Source: Sipunculus nudus (Eukaryota; Annelida; Sipuncula; Golfingiida; Sipunculidae). From it: 64,000 nt of DNA. Every line of letters starts with the position of its first letter. Position 1 is the first letter of the stretch. The stretch is taken from assembly GCA_026874595.1 (NCBI GenBank), contig CM049311.1:47371676-47435675 (forward strand), written 5' to 3'. The translations under genes were made by a program, and so were the position numbers. Positions 35,116 through 46,426 of the stretch are shown here, in pieces. The notes below the pieces were generated by a model. The model had not been told where the DNA came from, made no database searches, and worked only from the letters and a program-made list of their open reading frames with translations.

Positions 35116-38100
35116 TTAATATGGTCTGACGGTGGCCATGAGGCCACGCAGTGACCAGCGAGTAGCTGGTATTCCTTCATGCCTAAGATCAATCTCCATG
35201 ATAGGTTCTTGACATGACAAACGTGACTGGAATACAGAACAGCTGTACACCTCAGCGGCGCGGTTAGGATCTTGCATCACAGGTTTCTCGCTCTGTGGCC
35301 AACACGTGACATGGATGACTGGGAGAGCGGTGCAAGTGTGTCTGCTCGGGGCGTCCTGAAGGTCTCCTGTTGTCTTCTCCCATGCACAGCCCCAGATGTA
35401 CACACCATGCACAAACATGCCCTCTTGTGGTGGGTCACGTAACTACAAAACATTAATGAAACAACATTTATAAACAGAGACAATTAAGTATTAACTTCAG
35501 TAATTGGCCGTAACTGTTAGAAGGCCACCATCACTAAGGGAATGAGTGAACTGAAATTTATATTCCAAGAAACTGGCCTAAAATGAAGATGAAATAAACC
35601 AAACCAACTATATTAAAACTGTAAAATTTTCAAACTCCAGCATACCTGTTATTCAATAATTAATAAAGAATTATTTGAATACCTTTCAGTCAGAAATTTG
35701 TTTAAAGCTGTTAATGATTAAAAAAAATCTACAGTAGAACCTGCTAATACAGACACTGGTGGGGCCTTGGTTTCTGCCAGTACAGAATGATGTCTGTAGT
35801 AAAGAGGTTTTCACGTTACAATTATTTTCATGGGACAACCTCAAATGTCTGTAAAAGAGAGGTGCCTGTTTTAAAGAGGTCTCTGAAAAGACAGGCTTCC
35901 CTGTAGTTGTATAATGTATTGTTTTCATAAAGACTGGTGTTAGCTATTGATACTCACATGGTCTTTATCTCTTGCAGTTAGCTCTGTCTGGAATACAAAT
36001 GGCTCAAAGTTTCCACTTCTGTCAGTTGTGTATTTACGATAGCACTCTTGTTTAACCTGTGCCAAAAGACCTTGTGGGTAGAAAAAGGCACCCAGCCAAT
36101 AAGCAGGCATCTTCTCTCGCCCCTAAATCAGAAATAATAGCAAAATCAGCTCTGTCACATCAAGAAATAAAAGCACTGTGCCTTCAGATTCAATGCTCTA
36201 ATAATAATTGTTTAGTAGGAAGACAGATATCATTAATATACTTAAAAATTGAAAAAGAAATTGTTTTCTGTAGCAAAATAGATCTAGTTGTTTGCACTGT
36301 CCCCTGTATGTGATTCACATGAAACGTACCAGAGCGAGGATCTTCTCAAAGTGCTGGCACCTGGCCTGAAGATCGACCAGGAAGGTAGACACGCCCATTG
36401 TTGGTGGTGGGGCAGTGTCACCTGACAAGGCGTACCAGGTACGAGGTATACGACCGTGGAACAGGTCATCAGCAGCAGCCAACATGTCCTCTGACAGCTG
36501 ATCACCCAGTGTATTCAGTTCAGCAGCAGTCTTTATACACTTAAAAAACAGAAAAAGCGCAGTGATATATAGAGTAATCACTCCATAAATGCACCTTCTA
36601 AAATTCTGTGAAATTATTTCCATAGTACTGAAAAATGGTCATTCTAAAATCCAGACCACAGAAAACACATGAGTGGAGTATGAACTCTACTTGTCATGTG
36701 TAACTGCATAATATTCTGGGATATACTGGTAATATGAATGGACTGATTTCTCACAGCTAAATATATGACAAAATTACCAAGAAAACTCAAATATAAACAT
36801 ACTGATTCAGATGCATACACCGCAGAGCACTGAATTTCATATTTTGTGAACCTGCTACAATCAGAAGTTTTCCTTGAGCTTACTATCAAAATGACTTATT
36901 ATTTAGCAAACTGACTGGTTGTTAAGCATACTGACTTGTTATTTAGCATACTGACTTGTTATTTAGCATACTGACTTGTTAATTAGCATACTGACTTGTT
37001 ATTTGGCATACTGACTTCTTATTGAGCATTTGTGAAAATTAGAGTATACATTACAAAGTCCACCACCTTACTGCCTAGCTATATCGTGTCCCCCTACCTG
37101 CAGTGTTGTTTTGATCTCTGTCAGCAGTCTGTACATCATGTCCAGCTCCCTCTGTATAAACAGGTTAAAGATGGTGAGTCCTCCAATCTTCCTGATCCGG
37201 TCAGCGATGAAATCCTGAAATCAGGTAAATACATTCATGATTGTGTGTCATATATAACTAATATAACTAATCTGGAAAATGACAAACTCTGCTACCTGAT
37301 TTCAGCTGGAAGCAAAACTTATTAAACTTTTAGATCTGTTATAGGAAAATACCTGTGATAATATTAAATTTTGTACTGGTTTACTTATGGGTAATCAATA
37401 AACCTGATCATGATCATAAAAGTTCACATGCAAAGTTCAAAGGTAGTTTTAAGGACAGGTGCATGGTCCCTGGTGGCACAGTACCTTGAGAGATGGTTAA
37501 GGTGACCATGTGATAACAATGTTCATTAAAATTTACGGATTTTGGTTTTTCATATGCACTTGGCTTATGGATAATCCAGAAGTAATACCTTGTAGATAAG
37601 ACATAAAATCAAATCTCTTAGGATATCTACAGAATTCACCATTTTACCTTTTAGGCACTGGCATGGCTCTAACCTGGGACCTACAAAGACCACAGTCCAA
37701 TATCTTAAGAACAAGGCTACATTCTATCTCAGTTACAGTGGAGCCTGTCTGAAAGACCACCTGTCTAATAGGACCGTCTATTAAGACCATGCTTGTGTGA
37801 ACTGGAAACATTCACATTGGTTGTGACTGACCTGTCTAGTAAGACCACCTGTGAATTAAGACCACTTTTGTCCAGTCCCATGGGGGTCTTATTACACAGG
37901 TTTCACTGTAATAACAACAAAATGTTAATAATATCAGTGTATGTGAATAGAATATTTGTCTTATACAAACTGACCTTGCTGTAGACCTTGGGGACTTTCG
38001 GGAGCATGGTGTGACAGATCTCCCAGAGCTCGGTTTCTTTAATTGTGCGCAGAGCAGCATGGGTAGCTGTGGCAACCACTCCCATGTCAACAACCACTGG

Positions 38101-41100
38101 GCTGTTGCTGGTGCCACTTACATTGGATATAGCTGGCCCTGTGACAAAAACATCAACATTCAGCCATGAGAAAAGTTATATCACAGTTGTAATTGAAAGA
38201 TATGGCACAACAGTTCTCCAAGATTTTTCTTACATGAATCAGATGAGGTATAATTTTTATGGAACAGTTAAATTTTGTTATTCTTTATCATCTGACATGT
38301 TGGGCAATTTAATGTGATTTAAGTTCAAAGATGTAGGATCTTGAAAACTTGTGTTTTGCAAACAAAATGAATACAAAGTTGATCATTGTTGGCCTACAGG
38401 TATCAATTTAATGGAATTTTAATTTTTAGTTTGCACAGCTCGATATCATCTTTTTCTTTTGTTATACTTGAACACCAACCTTAAACAGAAGTTTGCTTTG
38501 TTCAGACACTGGGTCAGGGTTTAAAAAAATAAAAAATCCTGGCTTCCAATTATGGAATTTCTATCAGTAGATACTAAGTATAGTTAGGCAATATCTCTCT
38601 AAATGAATATCAAATTATACCTCTGGATATAAATAAAGTTATGCAATGCACATTGCAATATTAAGCCTCAGTGTGTGGCTATAAATAGATGTGTGGCTAT
38701 AAAAGAGGGATCTATGGATTTCTAAGTTTGGATTCCTCTCACCATCAAAAGGAGTAGGAGGTCTGGGGAATAGCTGGTGGGTGAGTGTGTCGGTGGCTGG
38801 CATGGCGTCAAACACCTTGTTGAGTCTTGTAAAGATGTACTGGTCATCACCAAGCAAAGACTGTAAGATACAATAATGAGGATATTAGGAGGACTATCAT
38901 AATACAGGTTGCATTCAAAGGTTTCATACAATATCTATTCATTAGGACTTGTGTGATATCAATGTATATCAATCAATGCTAAAGGATCGATATGGTTAAT
39001 TATCAAAGTCTCCAATCTGTAATGGCAAGGAAACATTGCAACAAAGATTGAGAGAGTTTTTGAGATATTTTAATGCAATTATATGCAGTTGAAACATAGA
39101 AGTTTCATGGATTAATTCTATTATTTCATAACTGCAGCTACTATGCTGCCAGGTACTGTTTCTGATCTTGAATTAACAGACTCTGAAATGTAGATATTTC
39201 ACTGATTGTCTTGTGCCAATAATTAATATTAACATTTCTACCCACTACCCACAGTCTGCCCTAATACTGGTGTATATGTGATCAATTATCTGCAGAAGAA
39301 TTTGTCCTTGTGTGCCACTGAAAAATTTCATATTTGTTTGAAAAAAAAAACAACTTATTTTATGCATATTAAAATATATTCTTTAGATATTGCAAGAGAT
39401 TAGAAACTTATTTTATGCATAAAAAATTATTTAACTATTGCAAGAAAATAACATTTTTCATGATGCCTCATATGGACATTCTTGTCAATTCAAGATACAT
39501 GTGATCACAATGAAACATGAAAATGTCAGGTGACAGATGAAAAATAATTATCCAACACTAGTAATCTTGAAACCTGTATGTTTGTTTGATGTTTGAAAAT
39601 TAAAGCCTGACATTTGGTTGTATGGTCTTGTACATCAGAGTTTTTTCTAAACATTTTGGAGACTATCAAGATCACACACTAAAAAAAGATTTCCAAGATC
39701 TTGTCTCTGAAAAACTTCTGGATGCTTATTTCAATTAATAAAATGGTGCTTTACTAAAACATACTATTAGCTGAAAAACTGAACATGAAGCATATATGAA
39801 CAAGACAAGCACATGACCACAAAAATTTGTTGTTACAAATAACTGATGGAATGAATGCACAACAGAAAACCGACAAAAAAATTCACTCTGTCAGAGCACA
39901 ACACTGCACCAATGCTTGTGGCAGGCAACTCAACAGCTGAATAACAAACAGGAGATGACTGGTGGCCAAATCAAACACAGCATTAAACATTATTCAACCA
40001 GATGTAACAACAAGTGGCCCATGGGCCATGACGCTCAGATGAATTCAAGGAGCCTTAAACAATGGGTAACATGACTCCCAGAGTGCTGAAAATCATGCAT
40101 TTTGCCAAATAGACCTAAGATAAAGGTTACAGTGACCTTATTCTACATCCAGCTGCTACCATTTGTGCCCATCTTTCACACAGCTTGCCTAATATAGGTC
40201 ACAGTAATATTATTTCAAGTTTCCAAGAAATTTTTAAAGGAATCTCCCTGGATCTTAATCAGATTAAAAGTTTCGAGGTCCAACTGGAACCAATCATGCA
40301 AATCTGTCCTATAGGGTGCTCTAATCATGTTCTTTCATATATCTTGCAGAATATAGGTCACAATGACCTAATTTCAGGTTTCTAAAGAGATTTGTCTAAG
40401 ACCTCACTGGATGTACAGAAAGTAGATTCAAGGTCTAACGGTTACAGATTGTACCCTATTAACAGCCAGACTGCTTCATTTGAAGTTATAAACAATAGAG
40501 AAAAAATTTGTAAAAAAAAATACAGGTAGAGGCATTTGTCTGCAGGAACTGATAAAACACTCCATGATCAATATGCATGCAATCATGGCGATCAACGCAT
40601 AAGTTATTCAGATACTGGAGCTTTTATATCAAATTTTTTATTATTCTAGGGGTTACTTACAAGCCCCATAGCTCTGAGGATAAGAGTATCAGAGACTTTC
40701 CAAGGAGATTTTTCATGGATCTCCCTGGATGTCATGTTAGAAGATTCTAGGTCCAACAGTTACGATTAGTTATTCAGATACTGAAGCTTTTGTATCAAAT
40801 TTTTAATTGATCTGGGGGTATTTATGAGCCCTATTGCTCAGAGTATATGGGTAACAGAGACCTCATTTCAGGTTTCCAAGGATATTTTTCATGGAACTCC
40901 CTGGATGTCAAGCAAGAAGATTCTAGGTCCAGTGGTTATGATTTGTGCCCTGTTAATGGACGGATAGACAGACAGACGGACGATGGACAAAGAGTGATCA
41001 CTATAGCTCAGATGACTTTCAATCAGCTTAGCAAAAGAAATGGAATAAATTCACATACAAGTTCAAAATAACATCTTGAAATAAGAGAATTTTTTAACAC

Positions 41101-44100
41101 CAAATTACATCTCACAGAAACTTGTATACCAACCTTTACTCCAAGGAAAGACTGTGAAGCATACAGCCAAACAAAACAGAAATGAAAATAACAATCCAAG
41201 CAGTTACGCTTCTGTCTTATAAATAAGAAGAGCTAAATGTATAGACTATTTTAAACAGATATGCTGAAAAGCCATATGAGATAACATACAAAATACTAGT
41301 TACAACAACAATTAGTCACTAACATGACTGCATATGTCTAAAGCAAAGCCTTGGCTGTAATATGGATTTTTTGGGACAAGCAAAATTTAGTCAGCTGTAT
41401 AAATGAACTATTTTGGTAGTGGTATGTATACAAACCCAGTTTGCTTGGACACACTCTGTTACGAACAGAATCTGTTCTTTGATTCTACATTAGAGTGCCT
41501 CAAATGAATAAACTTTAACAGTAACAAGTGTTATAACTAGCAATCTCCTATCAATTCGGATGACTCAAAGCACTGAAAGAAGATACAGAATATGCACTGC
41601 ATACCATTTGTTTATAGTAAATTTTATTACATGTTACAAGCAGCCGAACCTCTGGACTAAAATGTGTGTTACAAGGGGAGTGAGGAGAATGTTGTTTAGA
41701 GGACAGCCTTCCCTCTGATCTAGAGTGTGTGTTTCTAAGAAAGTGTTCAGAGAGTATTGTTTAGAGGACAGCCTTACCTATGGACTGGAGTGTATGTTTC
41801 AAGGACAGTGTGCAGAGAGTATTGTTTAGAGGACAGCCTTACCTCTGATCTTGAGTGTATGTTTCAAGGTGAATGTTCAGAAAGTGTTGTTCTGAGGACA
41901 GTCTAACCACTGGACTGGAGTGGATGTCACAAGGGTGGTGTTCAGAGAGTGTTGTTTTGAGGACAGTCTTACCACTGGACTGGAGTGGATGTCACAAGGG
42001 TGGTGTTCAGAGAGTGTTGTTTTGAGGACAGTCTTTCCACTGGACTGGAGTGGATGTCACAAGGGTGGTGTTCAGAGAGTGTTGTTTTGAGGACAGTCTA
42101 ACCACTGGACTGGAGTGGATGTCACAAGGGTGGTGTTCAGAGAGTGCTGTTTTGGAACAGTTTTACCTCTGATCTTGAGTGATGTTTCAAGGTGAGTGTG
42201 CACAGAGTTTTGTTTTGAGGACAGCCTTACCTCTGATCTTGAGTGTATTTTTCAAGGTGAATGTTCAGAGAGTGTTGTTTTGAGGATAGTCTAACCACTG
42301 GAGTGGATGTCACAAGGGTGGTGTTCAGAGAGTTCTGCTTTGAGAACAGTCTTACCTCTGGACTGGAGTGGATGTTACAGGCCTCTGGTACATCCAGATG
42401 GTGTGCTGGCAGTGCTTCCAGTGCCTGGATCAGCTGGTTCAGGCGTGGATGCTGACTCTGGAACACGGCTGGTGCCTTGTACTTCACTGCAACAACATTA
42501 ACTTTTATAACTATCACCACCCATGGAATACAAACATGACACTCAGGGGTTCTAAAGTACTGCTGGTTGTGGCTGCAAAACTGTGTACTCCAGCAACACA
42601 GCAATTAAGAAAGTACCACCATTGCCTATCAAGGCCATCTGGTGTTTGTTCTTGGAACAATTCTTTTATTTTGACTTTATCATGTCTACATTAAACTGTT
42701 GTTTGAATCTTGTTGCTCCTCATGCCAGTGTATATCTGATACAATTTGCTCCTCATGTCAGTGTATATCTGATACCATTCTTTTGTTATAAACTGATACA
42801 TTCATCTATGTACATGCAGTACAGCAGAGTATCAACCATTCTGCAAGTAGCATTTATATAGGACTTAACAATATTTTATTCCTTTGCTTGATGCCTTGCT
42901 GTTTTATTATTAGAATTTCACCTTGCAAAATAACCGTCATCCTAATTTTATAGGATATTATTGTCTCATAAAAATTTGTTTTTCTAGTTGATATAGTCAT
43001 GTATCTTGTCTTTTGGTATCAATTTGACAGAAAGGACTTTACTTGAGTCCCATGGTTTCAACCACTCTTTCTGAGCACCAATCATACATTTCAAGTAATT
43101 TAATTATGAGAATAAATTTCCTGTAAATAGGCATTTTAGCGAATATTCACCAATACTTTTTCATACCTTGGTGTGATCATAAACTATAATTTCTAATATG
43201 TTCTAGTACCACTCCATTTAAATTTTGCATACAGCAGTACCTGTCATGAGTGGACACATGTAGGACATAGCCAGTGTTAATTCAGGACATAATTAATGCC
43301 TGTCAAAAGCTTTGGTCTCTTATGATGATTTCATGGATGATGATTTCTTCTGCTGAAATTGATTCAAATCAATACTTCATACTCTATATTGGAGCAAGAA
43401 CAACTTTTAACATGATCATTTTATCTGAACACTGAGATTATGACCAGATGATTCAAGTTCAGCCATGATTTTGTCAGATTTACAGTGCCCTGACTGGGCC
43501 TGGCATCAGATAGACATTCAATTTGGTGGAAATGCTGGGGTATTCAGGGGCACTGGGGGCTGTCGCCAGTGCTGCTCTCAATCAAATTTGAACTTTTGCA
43601 CAGGTTAAATCTTTTTTGTTAATCAGAATTTTGACATAGTAACAGAAATAATTATCAAATGCTATCATCATTACTTCAATAAACTTTGTAAACAATGTTT
43701 TAATCAAATTCAGCATCAAAATGGTGACCAAAGTTTGCCGTGACAAAACCTGTCTTCCCCTATGTTTATATAACAAAAAAGTCCAGATCAACTCATCTTG
43801 ATGCTCACTGGTTGATTCAGTCATGTGGTATGGCATTCCATTAATTCATAGGATTTATGAATGGACCTGAATATGTGCCCTTCCACTCCACAGAGCTGCT
43901 CAGCTGGTACCACAATACAGTACAACTGGTGGATGCTGATATATCAAACTCAATGTCCAGTCAGGAAAGGAATCCTGGACCAAACATGACTGTCCCTGTC
44001 CATGTTCAGCAGATGTCCACTGAAGAGATGTCAATTTTAATTGAAAATGAGTCAGAACAATAGGCTCATGTCAGTACAATGAAGGTGCTCATGCCAGGGT

Positions 44101-46426
44101 CTGCTCATTGAAGGTACTGCTGTAGTCCTGCTACTAAATCAAACTAAAAGCATGTTATCACCCAGGTACAGTCCCCAGCATGCGTGATACAACATGTCAT
44201 TCAGGGTTCAATTCAATGCCCATTGCGGATATGGTTTATACATTTTAACACAGCTTGGCTCTCAGTGTATAGCCAGTGATGTAATGCCACAGAATGAAAT
44301 ATACAAGCACCACAAATTGTGTGAGGTAACTGTGCACAGTGACTCTCCAAATCGAATGCAATCAACCAACATCACATGGCGTGTGACATCATTATGCTCT
44401 GTGACACACTGTCCAGGAATGACACTAACAACAAAGTAGGATCCTGCATGGGTGAAGGTGCTTGGGCATATGCATTTTTTAAGTGTTCTTTGTGAAAACA
44501 GAGTGACTGTATACAGTTGGTTGTGTTGATAACATGTGTGGCTGTTTAATAAAAATATTATGAACCGGTTAGTTGGGCAGAACAAAAAAATATTACCGAC
44601 ATTCACCGTTGATGTAAAGTTAAGGATTATTATGCTGTGTAAGTGGACTTACAACGACTCAGCTCAAAGTCCTTCTTGACAGCGTTAGGAGACAGCCAGT
44701 ACTCCACCATCCCCGTGACTGCGTTCTGATCTAGCGTGTCAGTGATGTAGTTACCATATATTATCTGTAACAGTAAGGATTGTCTCTATGGTGACTAAAT
44801 AAGATCTGCAACAAACACTGGAAATAAACATGATCTATAAAACATCCACAGACTATTAAATACTGAGAAACATGAATCAAGAATGCATGGAACCTGTTAT
44901 TCTGAAGCAATAGCAAAGTGAAACAAGGAGGACACAACTGATGAGACTGTAAAAGATGTAAATTGTAATATACAGTCAAACTTCACCTAATGACCACCTC
45001 TGTGCAGTGACCACCTAACAATGATGACCATTTATTCACAGTCCTGATTCTTTTTTTGCTCTTTATAGTCTTAGACAACCAAATTAAAAAACAACAACTT
45101 TAACTTTATCAAGGTCCAATTGGTGGTCGTAATTTTGAGGTTTACCTGGATTTCACAGAATTAAATAAATGAAAGGTTTCTGTACCACATGATCAACTGC
45201 ATTTCATATACTAGTTTATTTCCTTTTCCACAAAGGAATCCCCATGCTGGTTTATGAAACTCTTTCAGTTATTAATTTGAAGTAATGCACTCTATTATTA
45301 AACTTTCAAGCATTTCCCAGCTTTTCTGTGTACCAGTTGCACAATCAATTGGCTCCACAAAGTGTCAACTGACATAGCACATTATATCTAAAAGAACACT
45401 GTTTGGCTACTTATTTTAGGTGCTGTATACATAAATATTAAGACTAAGAAAAAGCAGTACTGGTTTTATATCACAGAGAAAAAAAAAGATATACACTGCT
45501 ATTTGAGCTATAATGCTAGTTCTGCTTTTTCTACTTTTTTAAGGATATGTCTATAGCTTGCATAGGGCATGGTATATTGAAACTGTATGAAGGTAATCAT
45601 TAAACAAGAATGATATGTTGTTAATAAGCCCTGTAGATCTTGTTTTCTTTTTATTCCCAGGGTCAGGAATAATAAAGGAGTCAAAATTTGTCCTCAAGAC
45701 ATTTGAGCAAACTCTGAGGTTTTATCAAGATTTGCTGTTTTGCCTTTGAAGTACTAGAGGGGATCAAACCATACACCTTCAGCTCTGGAGTGCATCTTTT
45801 ATCTTTTTTTTTTAAATAATATATTGGAGGAAGTGACCATCTCAATTTTTAATGCTACCTTAATGAAATACGTGCTTTTGCAGAAACCTTTTTGGTCCCA
45901 GACTATGTGACAAGGCAGTAGCACAAGCTTTCATTCATATATCCTGGGGTTAACCACCGCACTTATGGGCCCTGGGGGTGATTTTGTCCCGAGTGCTGGG
46001 TCACACCACCATGGAACCCTTGAAAGGCGCACTCATTTGAGAGTGAAAAATGGCCTTCCCACTAAACCTGTAGGTCACTCATCCTGAAAGGGGCCTGACT
46101 GTATAAAATCTCACCTCTCCTCGGCTGAGATTTGAACTCACAAACTCCTGACTTTGGGTCCTGTATAATCCCAGACCACAGAAGCCAGTTTCTGTAGTTC
46201 ACCTTGTGTACACAAGGTCCTTCCTTTGTATTCTGTGTAGTTATACCAGGGGAGTTCTTGTTACTTGGTTAGCATGTGTTTTACTGTATACATCAAAGAT
46301 CACACCCACCTCTGCCACCATGTACTTGATGCCAGTCCATGACGTACTTCTGGGGAGGTCCAGACCGTCAGGACCCACACACACCATGTTGTCTCTGAAC
46401 TCATTGCTGGCAAAATTCAAGGCTTC
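35116..46426 (-). CDS. DNHD1: DNHD1-like: end of AAA6 and C-terminal domain (9 exons)
   Basis: Exons 46426-46310, 44764-44653, 42486-42356, 38860-38743, 38138-37975, 37214-37098, 36530-36330, 36122-35958 and 35442-35116. Elements: WTGIKYMVAE then IIYGNYITDTLDQNAV (the canonical I-YGGRVTD--D), a poorly conserved helical stretch with an extra Ser/Thr/Pro-rich part (GPAISNVSGTSNSPVVVD), FNLFIQRELDMMYRLL (the canonical PLN-FL-QE--RM--LI), IPRTWYAL, PAYWLGAFFYPQGLLAQVKQ (the canonical FW-sGFFFPQGFLT), and GMFVHGVYIWGCAWEK (the canonical G-YV-GLFLEGA-WD). It ends with RWSLRGLMATVRPY and the stop. The C-terminal domain is thus complete. Confidence 0.88.

Noticed and set aside
36284-36623. Extended - strand frame beyond exon 36530-36330
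   Set aside because: The added N-terminal part lies upstream of the acceptor AAAG|ACT and is intron. The phase from the previous exon requires entry at 36530.
42227-42604. 125-codon - strand frame
   Set aside because: It is exon 42486-42356 read through into the intron on one side and into the exon-end minisatellite on the other. The repeated peptides downstream are translated decoy repeats, not protein.
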